Shown here: piece after piece, positions 1-7,600 of the stretch
How the letters are laid out: each line of letters opens with the position of its first letter
How positions within the stretch are numbered: position 1 is the stretch's first letter
Origin: Actinomycetospora straminea
GTDB lineage: Bacteria; Actinomycetota; Actinomycetes; Mycobacteriales; Pseudonocardiaceae
Assembly (NCBI RefSeq): GCF_028737255.1
Contig: NZ_JAQZAN010000004.1
Location: 268,164-332,163, forward strand
Direction: 5' to 3'
Length of the DNA stretch: 64,000 nt
The notes under the pieces: generated by a model
What the model saw: only the letters and a program-made list of their open reading frames with translations
Database searches by the model: none
Told to the model about the DNA's origin: nothing
Made by a program: the position numbers and the translations under genes

Positions 1-228
1 GGCGACCTGCTCGCCGCCCTCGAGCGCGGGCACTGGATCACCCGCACCCCCGACCCCACCCACGGGCGCCGCGTGCTCATCGGGCTCTCCGACGAGGGCC
101 GCGCGCTGCTCGCCCGCGTCGAACCCGGCGCCGCGGACGTCGAGGAGCGCATGGTCACCGGCCTCGCCCCCGACGACCGCGCCGCCCTGCGCACCCTGCT
201 CAACCGCTGCCGCACCAACCTCATGTGA
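1..228 (+). CDS. MarR-family regulator, C-terminal part (5' truncated by window edge)
   Basis: The first 76 codons read in frame from base 1 to a TGA. They resemble the end of a MarR-type winged-helix regulator: a recognition-helix tail (GDLLAALERGHWITR), a wing with the typical DPTHGRR pattern, then the LSDEGRALL motif and a C-terminal dimerisation helix. The N-terminal half lies outside the window, so effector and target are unknown. A strong hairpin begins at the stop codon and is shared with the convergent PaaX-type gene. Family assignment is by motif pattern only. Confidence 0.75.
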   Translation, partial: GDLLAALERGHWITRTPDPTHGRRVLIGLSDEGRALLARVEPGAADVEERMVTGLAPDDRAALRTLLNRCRTNLM

Positions 229-264
229 GTGCTTTTCACGGCTGTAGCCGTGAAAAGTACTCAC
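225..264. terminator. Bidirectional hairpin between convergent genes
   Basis: Two 19-nt arms (225-243 and 246-264) are complementary except for one position, with a very short loop. The stem carries TTTT on one arm and AAAA on the other, so it could act as an intrinsic-type terminator in both directions. It overlaps the last bases of both flanking genes, as expected for a shared terminator of a convergent pair. Confidence 0.7.
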
Positions 265-1145
265 ATGGGCCGGTCGGTCGCCTCCTCGTCGGGGATGACG
301 TCGAGGGCGGCGGCGCCGGCGCGGGCGCCGGGCTCGAAGGTCGTGTACAGGTCGCGGAAGAGGGCGTGGGCGGGCTCGGCGGGCCAGTCGAGCGGCAGGT
401 GGCGCCGGGGCAGCCGGGGGTCGCGGCGGATCGCCTGGAGCCAGTCGGTCTGCAGCACGAGCTGCGCCGCGAGCGGGTCGGGCAGGTGCGGGCGCGTCGC
501 CGGGTCGCCCCAGCGGGCCCGGAACGCTTGGTAGCGCGCGGCGAGCGCCGGCAGGTCCCAGGCGTCGCGGACCAGCGCGTCGACGTCGGTCCCGTCCAGC
601 GCCCGCGCCCCGAACGCGCGCAGCCGCCCGTCCAGGCCGAGGCCCTCGGCGAGCGCCCGCACGTCGACGTCCCCCGGCGCGATCCACAGCCCGCCCTGCA
701 ACGGCCCGAACCCGGCCCAGGACAGGCGCGCACGCAGCAGGTGCCGCTCGCGGGCCCAGGCCTCGGGCAGCGAGAACGACAGCAGCGTCCACGACCCGTC
801 CCAGTGGGTGTTGACGACGTCGGTGCGCCAGATCCGGGCGTCGCCGTCGCGCAGGACCTCGCGGGTGACGGGCGTCGGGCCGACGTAGACCTGCCGGCCG
901 CGGCGCACGCGGTGGATCTGGTCGCGGCGCGCCATGCGGCTGACCGTCGAGCGGGTCGCGTGCTCGGAGACCCCGGCGCGGCCGAGGACGTCGACGAGGC
1001 TGCTCGTGGCCACGTGCACGCCGCGGCCGAGCAGGTAGCCGCCGAGGAAGGTCAGCAGGATCGCCTGGGGGCGGGGCGCGTCGAGGTCCGGCTCGGCGTC
1101 GGGCACCCCGGCTTCGACGTCGACCTCGTGCTGCGCCTCGGACAC
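261..1145 (-). CDS. PaaX-family transcriptional regulator
   Basis: A 294-residue protein, close to the usual PaaX length. Residues about 19-90 look like a winged-helix domain (LLTFLGGYLLGRG, then TRSTVSRMARRDQIHRVRRG). The middle WTLLSFSLPEAWARERHLLR segment and the C-terminal DPRLPRRHLPLDWP segment are typical of PaaX and its C-terminal domain. PaaX proteins repress phenylacetyl-CoA catabolism, but relatives control other pathways and no paa genes are present. It is divergent from an MHS-type transporter and probably regulates it. The GTG start was chosen because it precedes the conserved region; a GTG twelve codons downstream is possible. Confidence 0.85.
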   Translation of the reverse strand: MSEAQHEVDVEAGVPDAEPDLDAPRPQAILLTFLGGYLLGRGVHVATSSLVDVLGRAGVSEHATRSTVSRMARRDQIHRVRRGRQVYVGPTPVTREVLRDGDARIWRTDVVNTHWDGSWTLLSFSLPEAWARERHLLRARLSWAGFGPLQGGLWIAPGDVDVRALAEGLGLDGRLRAFGARALDGTDVDALVRDAWDLPALAARYQAFRARWGDPATRPHLPDPLAAQLVLQTDWLQAIRRDPRLPRRHLPLDWPAEPAHALFRDLYTTFEPGARAGAAALDVIPDEEATDRPM

Positions 1146-1256
1146 GCGCCGGAGCGTAGCGTCATGATGTTGGGCAGATCGTTGACGGTCGTTGGTCAGC
1201 TGCCTACATTGGCTCGGACATCCCGTGACCCCGACCACACGACGAGGAGGTCCGGC
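1146..1256. promoter_or_regulatory. Divergent promoter/operator region of the PaaX-type regulator and MHS transporter
   Basis: The 111 bp between the two divergent starts contain a locally AT-richer stretch and a direct repeat TCGTTG at 1179-1184 and 1189-1194, spaced exactly 10 bp, about one helical turn. This is a plausible operator for the adjacent regulator. A good ribosome binding site (GAGGAGG) lies just before the transporter GTG. Promoter boxes could not be assigned with confidence. Confidence 0.4.
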
Positions 1257-2594
1257 GTGGCCGAGGCCGACGCCCGCTCGCGGACCCAGCTCCGGCGGGC
1301 GGTGCTGTCCAGCTACCTGGGCAGCGTCATCGAGTACTACGACTTCCTGCTCTACGCGACGGCGTCGGCGGTCGTGTTCGCGAAGGTCTTCTTCTCGACG
1401 CTCGACCCGCTGGTCGGCACCGTCGCGAGCTTCGGGACGCTCGCCACCGGCTACCTCGCGCGGCCCCTCGGAGGCGTGCTCTTCGGGCACTTCGGCGACC
1501 GCGTCGGGCGCAAGAAGATGCTGGTCGTGACGATGACGCTCATGGGCGTCGTCAGCGTCCTCATCGGCGTGCTGCCCACCTACGCCCAGATCGGCGTGTG
1601 GGCACCGATCCTGCTGGTGCTGCTCCGCGTGCTGCAGGGTGTCGCGGTCGGCGGCGAGTGGGGCGGCGCGGTGCTGATGTCCGCGGAGCACGCGACCTCG
1701 CGGCGGGGCCTGTGGGCGAGCTTCACCAACGCCGGCGCTCCCAGCGGCATGGTGCTCTCCACCGCCGCGCTCGCCGGGGCCGCGGCGGTCGCGGGGGAAC
1801 AGGGCTTCCTGGCCTGGGGCTGGCGCGTCCCGTTCCTGCTCAGCGCGGTGCTGCTCGCGGTGGGCCTGTTCGTCCGTGCCCGCGTCGAGGAGACGCCGGT
1901 GTTCACCCGCGCGCAGTCCGGGGCGCCCTCGAGGCCCCCGCTGGTCGAGGTGCTGCGCCGCCCGCGCAACCTCGTCCTCTCGATCGGCATCGGCTTCGGC
2001 GCGTTCGTCGCGCAGGGCGTGCTCACGACCTTCGTCATCGCCTACGCCGTGCAGGCCGGGTTCGCCCGGCAGACCGTGCTCAACGCGCTCACGATCTCCT
2101 CGATCACCGCGGTGTTCGGGATCATCGGCTTCGCGGCGCTGTCGGACCGCGTCGGGCGCCGGCCCGTCGTGCTCGTCGGGGCGCTGGCGATGACGGTGTG
2201 GGCCTTCCTGCTGTTCCCGTTGGTCGACTCCGGGTCCGCCGCCCTGCTCGTGCTCGGCGTCGTCGTCGGTCAGGGCGTGGTGCACGCGGCGATGTACGGC
2301 CCGCTGGCCGCGCTCTACACCGAGCTGTTCTCCACGCGCGCCCGCTACACCGGCGCCTCGCTGGGCTACCAGATCGCCGGGATCGGCGCGGGCCTCGGCC
2401 CGGTCATCTTCGCCGGCGTCCTGCAGGGCACCGGCAGCCCGGTGCTGGTGTCGGTCGTCATCGCCGCGTGCTGCCTGCTCACCGTGGGATGCGTGCTGGC
2501 CGCCGGCGAGACCAGCCACCGCGGGCTCGACGACGCTGGTGCGGACGACCGGCACGCCGCCGCCCGTCCCCGGGCCGACTCGACGAACGTGTGA
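1257..2594 (+). CDS. MFS transporter, metabolite:H+ symporter (MHS) type
   Basis: A 445-residue, very hydrophobic protein with about 12 predicted membrane helices. It carries the MHS opening pattern SSYLGSVIEYYDFLLY, the loop 2-3 signature GHFGDRVGRKK and the RVLQGVAVGGEWGGA motif of the ProP/ShiA/KgtP group. Proteins of this type import organic acids or compatible solutes with protons; the substrate here cannot be told from sequence. The GTG start is fixed by GAGGAGG seven bases upstream and by the first membrane helix near residue 15. It is divergent from the PaaX-type regulator, which suggests induction by the imported compound. Confidence 0.88.
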   Translation: MAEADARSRTQLRRAVLSSYLGSVIEYYDFLLYATASAVVFAKVFFSTLDPLVGTVASFGTLATGYLARPLGGVLFGHFGDRVGRKKMLVVTMTLMGVVSVLIGVLPTYAQIGVWAPILLVLLRVLQGVAVGGEWGGAVLMSAEHATSRRGLWASFTNAGAPSGMVLSTAALAGAAAVAGEQGFLAWGWRVPFLLSAVLLAVGLFVRARVEETPVFTRAQSGAPSRPPLVEVLRRPRNLVLSIGIGFGAFVAQGVLTTFVIAYAVQAGFARQTVLNALTISSITAVFGIIGFAALSDRVGRRPVVLVGALAMTVWAFLLFPLVDSGSAALLVLGVVVGQGVVHAAMYGPLAALYTELFSTRARYTGASLGYQIAGIGAGLGPVIFAGVLQGTGSPVLVSVVIAACCLLTVGCVLAAGETSHRGLDDAGADDRHAAARPRADSTNV

Positions 2595-2597
2595 GGG

Positions 2598-2930
2598 TCA
2601 GCCGGGTCCGTCGGCGAGCTCGACGTACACCCGGCGCCAGGGCTGGTCGTCGATCAGCTCCCAGCGGTGGCCGCCGCCGGCGGTGTCGTCGGCCAGGAGG
2701 ACGTCGCCCGGCCCGAGCACGAAGCTGCTGCCGTCCCGGGTGGTGAACCGCAGGGTGCCGGTCAGCGTGATGACGTACTGCCGGCACGGGGCGTCGTGCC
2801 AGTCCAGGGCGCTGCCCGCCGGCGACTCCTGGGCGTGGACGCGCCGGGCGCCGCTCGTCTCCGGGAGCCCCGTGTCCACCCGGAACCGGGACTGCCCGTC
2901 CTCGGTCCACAGGTGGACGAGGCGGCTCAC
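2598..2930 (-). CDS. Small cupin-fold protein
   Basis: A 110-residue protein matching a single-domain cupin: a beta-rich run with WHDAPCRQYVITLTGTLRF followed by GDVLLADDTAGGGHRWELI, resembling the two cupin motifs. Metal-binding histidines are incomplete compared with classical cupins, so it may bind a ligand rather than catalyse. The GTG start overlaps the stop of the upstream gene by 2 nt (GTGA), so the two are translationally coupled. Its function is probably tied to the solute-binding-type protein and perhaps to the divergent ethanolamine operon; this is inference from position only. Confidence 0.65.
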   Translation of the reverse strand: MSRLVHLWTEDGQSRFRVDTGLPETSGARRVHAQESPAGSALDWHDAPCRQYVITLTGTLRFTTRDGSSFVLGPGDVLLADDTAGGGHRWELIDDQPWRRVYVELADGPG

Positions 2931-3676
2931 GACAGCACCGCGGTGGTGGTGCCGGGGGCGTCGGTCCCGAGCCACTGCCGGCCGAGGCGGGCGAGGGTGC
3001 CGTCACCGCGCAGCTCGTCGAGGACGCCGTCGATCCGGTCGGCCAGCGCGCCGTCGTCGCGGCGCACGGCCACGCCGATCTCCTCCTGCGTGATGCCGGT
3101 CTGGACGACGGCGAGGTCCGGGCGGTCGCGGGTGAGCCAGCGCATGACCGGCTCGAGCTTCATGAAGCCGTCGATCCGCCCGGCGGCGACGTCGTCCAGC
3201 GCGGTGAGGATGTCGTGGTAGGCGTAGTGCCGCACGGCCGCGATCCGGCCCGTGCGCGCGAGCTCCTCGGCCACCGGCTCGGAGGTGTTGCCGCGCTGCA
3301 CCCCGACCGTGCCGCCCGCGAGGTCGTCGACGCCGTGGGCGTCGGGGTGGTGACGCCGGTCGACGACGAGGCTCTGGCCGGAGCGCACGTGCGGGCGGCA
3401 GAACCGGGCCAGCGTCCGGCGGTGCGGGGTGATCGTCGCCCCGGAGGCCACGACGTCGTACTCGTCGCGCTCGAGGCCGGCGAAGATGCCGTCGAAGTCG
3501 TCGGCCTCGTAGCGCACGAGCACGTACTCCCGCCCCAGGCGCCGTGCCACCTCCTGCATGACGGCCGGATCGAAGCCGACGGCGCCGTCCGTGCCGGCCG
3601 TGTCCACCGTGCCGTCCAGCTCGAACGGTGGGTCGGGCAGCGCCGACCCGACCCGCAGCGGGGCGCTCTCGTCCAC
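2927..3676 (-). CDS. Family 3 solute-binding-type protein without a signal peptide
   Basis: A 249-residue protein with the bilobed amino-acid-binding (SBP_bac_3) pattern: PFELDG near the N-terminus, GFDPAVMQEVARRLG, DYDVVASG-like EYDVVASGATITPHRR, and the hinge GGTVGVQRGNTSE. The family normally works outside the membrane with an ABC transporter. Here the protein begins directly with the mature-like fold and no permease or ATPase gene is near. An in-frame stop lies only 17 codons upstream with no ATG, GTG or TTG between, so an export signal cannot be gained by moving the start. It may be a cytoplasmic sensor or a cyclohexadienyl-dehydratase-like enzyme. Coupled to the cupin gene. Confidence 0.7.
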   Translation of the reverse strand: MDESAPLRVGSALPDPPFELDGTVDTAGTDGAVGFDPAVMQEVARRLGREYVLVRYEADDFDGIFAGLERDEYDVVASGATITPHRRTLARFCRPHVRSGQSLVVDRRHHPDAHGVDDLAGGTVGVQRGNTSEPVAEELARTGRIAAVRHYAYHDILTALDDVAAGRIDGFMKLEPVMRWLTRDRPDLAVVQTGITQEEIGVAVRRDDGALADRIDGVLDELRGDGTLARLGRQWLGTDAPGTTTAVLS

Positions 3677-3710
3677 GGGCGACAGCGTGCCGTACGGGAC
3701 CGCTGGTCGG

Positions 3711-3733
3711 CGATCGTCACCCGATCGTCACCC
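3711..3733. promoter_or_regulatory. Tandem 11-bp repeat in the divergent eut/SBP promoter region
   Basis: The segment CGATCGTCACC is repeated in direct tandem (second copy starting at 3722) in the 115-bp gap between the divergent solute-binding-type gene and the ethanolamine permease. Tandem sites one helical turn apart are typical operator architecture. No dedicated regulator lies next to the operon, so the binding protein is unknown. Confidence 0.4.
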
Positions 3734-3791
3734 ACGGACTTCACACCTGCCTCACGCTGTGCGCTCCGGGGGCGAGGGGAAGGGGACGCGG

Positions 3792-5231
3792 ATGGCGGAA
3801 CAGGTCGGTTCGACCCCGGCGACGGGCACCGGGAGCAGCGACTACCTCGCCGCCCGCCAGCTGCGGGCGGGCTCGGCGAGCTGGGTGCTGCTGGCCGGGC
3901 TCGGCGTCGCATACGTGATCTCCGGCGACTACGCCGGCTGGCACTTCGGGCTCGCCCAGGGCGGGTGGGGCGGCCTCGCGGTCGCCGCGGTGCTCATGGC
4001 CCTGATGTACACGTGCATGGTGCTGGGCCTCGCCGAGATGTCCTCGGCGCTCCCGGCGGCCGGCGGCGGCTACACCTTCGCCCGCGTCGCCATGGGGCCC
4101 TGGGGCGGCTTCGCCACGGGCGCGGCGATCCTCCTCGAGTACGCCGTCGCCCCCGCGGCGATCGCGACCTTCATCGGCGGCTACGTCGAGTCGCTCGGCC
4201 TGTTCGGGATCACCGACGGCTGGTGGGTCTACCTCGCCTGCTACGTGATCTTCGTCGGCGTGCACCTGCTCGGCGTCGGCGAGGCGCTCAAGGCCTGCTT
4301 CGTCATCGCCGCGATCGCGCTGGTCGGTCTGGTGCTCTTCGCGGTCGGCGGCGTCCTGTCGTTCGACGCCGCCAACCTGTTCGACATCCCGGTCACCGAC
4401 GCGGCCGGCGCGTCGCCGTTCCTGCCGTTCGGCCTGGTCGGGGTGTGGGCGAGCTTCCCGTTCGCGATCTGGTTCTTCCTCGCCGTCGAGGGCGTCCCGC
4501 TCGCGGCGGAGGAGGCCCGCGACCCCGTGCGGGCGGTGCCGCGCGGGATCATCGTCGCGATGGCCGTGCTCGTGGTCGCGGCGGCCGCGGTGCTGCTGCT
4601 CGCACCCGGCGCCCAGGGGTCGCAGGCGCTGTCCGAGAGCGAGAACCCGCTGGTCAGCGCCCTGGAGACCGGCCTCGGCGGGCCGTCGTGGCTCTCGACC
4701 ACCGTCAACTACATCGGCCTGCTCGGGCTCGTCGCGAGCTTCTTCTCGATCATCTACGCGTACTCGCGGCAGACGTTCGCGCTCTCCCGCGCCGGCTACC
4801 TGCCCCGCGTGCTGTCCAAGACGAACGCCCGCAAGGCCCCGACGCTGGCGCTGGTCATCCCGGCGCTCATCGGCTTCGTCCTCGCCGCCACCGGCAACGG
4901 CGACATCCTCATCAACCTCGCGGTGTTCGGGGCGACGCTGTCGTACGTGCTGGTGATGGTCGCCCACCAGGTCCTGCGCGCCCGCCACCCCGACCTGCCC
5001 CGGCCCTACCGGACCCCGGGCGGGCGGGTCACCACCGGCATCGCGCTCGTGCTCGCCCTCGCCGCGGTGGTGGCGACGTTCCTCGTCGACGTCGTCGCCG
5101 CCCTCTGCGCGCTGGGCGCGTTCGCCGTCCTCATGGCCTACTTCGGGCTGTACTCGCGTCACCACCTGGTCGCGGCCGCGCCCGACGAGGAGTTCGCGGC
5201 GCTGGCGAAGGCGGAGGAGGAGCTGGAATGA
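3792..5231 (+). CDS. eat: Ethanolamine permease (APC family)
   Basis: A 479-residue amino acid/polyamine/organocation permease with about 12 hydrophobic segments. The N-terminal GVAYVISGDYAGWHFGLAQGG stretch and MSSALPAAGGGYTFAR are typical of ethanolamine permeases. It would import ethanolamine for the two ammonia-lyase subunits encoded downstream. The ATG is preceded by a purine-rich site (GAGGGGAAGGGGA); in-frame upstream codons do not look like protein. The stop overlaps the eutB start by 3 nt. Substrate assignment rests mainly on the operon context plus the N-terminal pattern. Confidence 0.85.
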   Translation: MAEQVGSTPATGTGSSDYLAARQLRAGSASWVLLAGLGVAYVISGDYAGWHFGLAQGGWGGLAVAAVLMALMYTCMVLGLAEMSSALPAAGGGYTFARVAMGPWGGFATGAAILLEYAVAPAAIATFIGGYVESLGLFGITDGWWVYLACYVIFVGVHLLGVGEALKACFVIAAIALVGLVLFAVGGVLSFDAANLFDIPVTDAAGASPFLPFGLVGVWASFPFAIWFFLAVEGVPLAAEEARDPVRAVPRGIIVAMAVLVVAAAAVLLLAPGAQGSQALSESENPLVSALETGLGGPSWLSTTVNYIGLLGLVASFFSIIYAYSRQTFALSRAGYLPRVLSKTNARKAPTLALVIPALIGFVLAATGNGDILINLAVFGATLSYVLVMVAHQVLRARHPDLPRPYRTPGGRVTTGIALVLALAAVVATFLVDVVAALCALGAFAVLMAYFGLYSRHHLVAAAPDEEFAALAKAEEELE

Positions 5232-6601
5232 GCTGGTCCACCACCCTCGGCGGGCACTCCTACTCCTTCGCCGACCTGCGCGACCTCCTCGCCAAGGCCA
5301 CCCCGCTGCGCTCGGGCGACGTGCTCGCCGGGGTGGCCGCGGAGTCCGCCGCCGAGCGCGTCGCGGCCCAGACCGTGCTCGCCGACGTGCCGCTCGCGCA
5401 CTTCCTCGACGAGGCCGTCGTGCCCTACGAGGACGACGACGTCACCCGGTTGATCATCGACTCGCACGACGCCGAGGCCTTCGCCCCGGTGCGCTCGCTG
5501 ACCGTCGGCGGGTTCCGGGACTGGCTGCTCTCGTGGGAGGCCGACACCGCGGCGCTCACCGCGCTGGCCCCCGGTCTCACGCCGGAGATGGTGGCGGCGA
5601 CGAGCAAGCTCATGCGGGTCGGCGACCTCGTCGCCGTCGCCCGCAAGACCCGCGTGGTCACGGGCCTGCGGACCACGATCGGGCTGGAGGGGCGGCTCGC
5701 GACGCGGCTGCAGCCCAACCACCCGACCGACGACGCCGTCGGCATCACCGCCTCGCTCGTCGACGGGCTGCTGCACGGCGCCGGGGACGCGGTCGTCGGC
5801 ATCAACCCGGCCACCGACCGCCCGTCGACCGTGCTCGCGCTGCTCGAGCTCGTCGACGACGCCCGCCGGCGCCTCGACGCCCCCATCCAGTCGTGCGTGC
5901 TCACCCACGTCACGACGACGCTCGAGCTGCTCGAGCAGGGGGCGCCGGTGGACCTGGTGTTCCAGTCGGTGGCCGGCACGCAGGCCGCCAACCGGGGCTT
6001 CGGGGTCACGCTCGACCAGCTGCGCGAGGCGCGGGAGGGCGCGCTCGCGCTGGGCCGGGGCACCGTGGGCTCGAACGTGACCTACTTCGAGACGGGCCAG
6101 GGTTCAGCGCTCTCGGCGGACGCGCACCACGGGGTCGACGAGCAGACCCTCGAGGCCCGCGCCTACGCGGTGTGCCGAGCGTTCGACCCGTTGCTGGTCA
6201 ACACGGTCGTCGGGTTCATCGGGCCGGAGTACCTCTACGACGGCAAGCAGATCCTGCGCGCCGGCCTGGAGGACCACCTCTGCGGCAAGCTGCTCGGCGT
6301 CCCGATGGGCGTCGACGTCTGCTACACCAACCACGCCGAGGCCGACGCCGACGACACCGACACGCTGCTGCTGACGCTCGGGGCGGCGGGGTGCGGGTTC
6401 GTCATCACCGTGCCGGGTGGCGACGACATCATGCTCAACTACCAGTCGCTGTCGTTCCAGGACGTGCTGCAGGTCCGGCAGACGCTCGGCCTGCGCCCGG
6501 CGCCGGAGTTCGAGGCGTGGCTGGCGTCGGTGGGGCTGCTCGACGACCGTGGCCGCGTGCCGCAGCTCGTGCCCGAGCCGATCCGGGCGTTGATGGCGTG
6601 A
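5228..6601 (+). CDS. eutB: Ethanolamine ammonia-lyase large (heavy) subunit
   Basis: A 457-residue protein, near the usual 453-465. With EutC it forms the adenosylcobalamin-dependent lyase that converts ethanolamine to acetaldehyde and ammonia. Recognisable stretches are RTTIGLEGRLATRLQPNHPTDD, INPATD, the LVFQSVAGTQAANRGFG region and the C-terminal VPGGDDIMLNYQSLSFQD. The ATG overlaps the permease stop and the gene's own stop overlaps the eutC GTG, so all three genes are coupled. No eutA reactivase, microcompartment shell or acetaldehyde dehydrogenase genes are in the window, consistent with the simple non-compartmented actinobacterial pathway. Confidence 0.96.
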   Translation: MSWSTTLGGHSYSFADLRDLLAKATPLRSGDVLAGVAAESAAERVAAQTVLADVPLAHFLDEAVVPYEDDDVTRLIIDSHDAEAFAPVRSLTVGGFRDWLLSWEADTAALTALAPGLTPEMVAATSKLMRVGDLVAVARKTRVVTGLRTTIGLEGRLATRLQPNHPTDDAVGITASLVDGLLHGAGDAVVGINPATDRPSTVLALLELVDDARRRLDAPIQSCVLTHVTTTLELLEQGAPVDLVFQSVAGTQAANRGFGVTLDQLREAREGALALGRGTVGSNVTYFETGQGSALSADAHHGVDEQTLEARAYAVCRAFDPLLVNTVVGFIGPEYLYDGKQILRAGLEDHLCGKLLGVPMGVDVCYTNHAEADADDTDTLLLTLGAAGCGFVITVPGGDDIMLNYQSLSFQDVLQVRQTLGLRPAPEFEAWLASVGLLDDRGRVPQLVPEPIRALMA

Positions 6602-7326
6602 GCGGTCCCGATCCGTGGGAGACGTTGCGCGCCGCGACCCGGGCGCGCGTCGGGCTCGGCCGCGCGGGCGACGGGCTGTCGACCGCCGAGAACCTCCGCC
6701 TCGCCGCCGCCCACGCCCAGGCCCGCGACGCCGTGCACACGGCGCTCGACGTCGACGCGGTCGTGGCGGCGCTGGGGGAGCGGGCCGGGCCGGTGGTGCG
6801 CTCGCAGGTGGCCGACCGCACCGAGTACCTGCAGCGTCCCGACCTGGGGCGGCGGTTGGCGCCTGATCACGGGCTGCAGGCCGATTCGTTCGACCTGGCC
6901 GTGGTGGTCGCCGACGGGCTCTCGGCGCGCGCGGTCGCCGACCACGCCGTCGCCGTCGTCGACGCCCTGCTGCCGCGCCTCGAGGGGTGGTCGGTGGCGC
7001 CGGTCGTCGTGGCGCTGCAGTCGCGCGTGGCGCTCGGGGACGAGATCGCCGCGGCGCTCGGGGCGCGGATGGTGCTCGTGCTCATCGGCGAGCGGCCCGG
7101 CATGTCGTCGCCCGACTCGCTGGGCGCGTACCTGACGTGGGAGCCCCGCGTCGGGCGCGTCGACTCCGAGCGCAACTGCGTGTCCAACATCCGCCCGCCC
7201 GACGGCCTGGGCTACGACGCGGCGGCCGAGGTGCTCGCGGCGCTCATGCACGAGGCCTTCCGCCGGCAGCTCACGGGCGTGGAGCTCAAGGACACCGGCG
7301 CGGCCCTGCCGCCGGCGGCGGGCTGA
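6598..7326 (+). CDS. eutC: Ethanolamine ammonia-lyase small (light) subunit
   Basis: A 242-residue light subunit that completes the B12-dependent active site with EutB. Typical elements are TPARV-like ATRARVGLGRAG with STAENLRLAAAHAQARDAVH, the LQRPDLGRRL segment, and C-terminal RVGRVDSERNCVSNIRPPDG followed by the DAAAEVLAALMHEA helix. The GTG start overlaps the eutB stop by 3 nt. It is the last gene of the operon; a palindromic repeat follows about 40 nt downstream and may end or stabilise the transcript. Confidence 0.95.
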   Translation: MSGPDPWETLRAATRARVGLGRAGDGLSTAENLRLAAAHAQARDAVHTALDVDAVVAALGERAGPVVRSQVADRTEYLQRPDLGRRLAPDHGLQADSFDLAVVVADGLSARAVADHAVAVVDALLPRLEGWSVAPVVVALQSRVALGDEIAAALGARMVLVLIGERPGMSSPDSLGAYLTWEPRVGRVDSERNCVSNIRPPDGLGYDAAAEVLAALMHEAFRRQLTGVELKDTGAALPPAAG

Positions 7327-7348
7327 GCGGGCTCGCTCGAGGTCGGGT

Positions 7349-7425
7349 GATCAGCAGGTCGAGTGATCAGCAGGCCGATAGGCACGTCGGCGGGCGTCGT
7401 CCGCGTGCCTTTCGGCCTGCTGATC
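7349..7425. repeat. Diverged copy of a 64-nt palindromic (REP-like) repeat
   Basis: Arms 7365-7386 and 7404-7425 pair along 22 bp with one mismatch. They follow the same plan as the four other family members in the window: GATCAGCAGG, a variable 6-nt spacer, then GGCAC, with the mirror image on the other arm. An extra unpaired half-arm (GATCAGCAGG, 7349-7358) precedes it. It lies downstream of eutC. The rest of the 274-nt gap contains an AT-richer patch near 7480-7515 that may be the promoter of the next gene; a TTGATA at 7487 is the only candidate -35 seen. Confidence 0.7.
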
Positions 7426-7600
7426 TCGCGCGTGCGTGGGCCCGGCTCGGAGTTCCGGCCGCTGCGCGAGGTGCCTTCGGCTGATCTTGATACGCCATGC
7501 GGATGAATGAATTCGTCACTCCTCCGTGTCCGCTTCGTTACTCGGTGCGTGGTGGCCGACGGCGACCACGTCATCCACGGGGCGGAAGGACACCACACGC

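Noticed and set aside
3677..3791. Cobalamin riboswitch before the ethanolamine operon
   Set aside because: The gap is only 115 nt and shows no B12-box-like sequence or the required multi-stem architecture.
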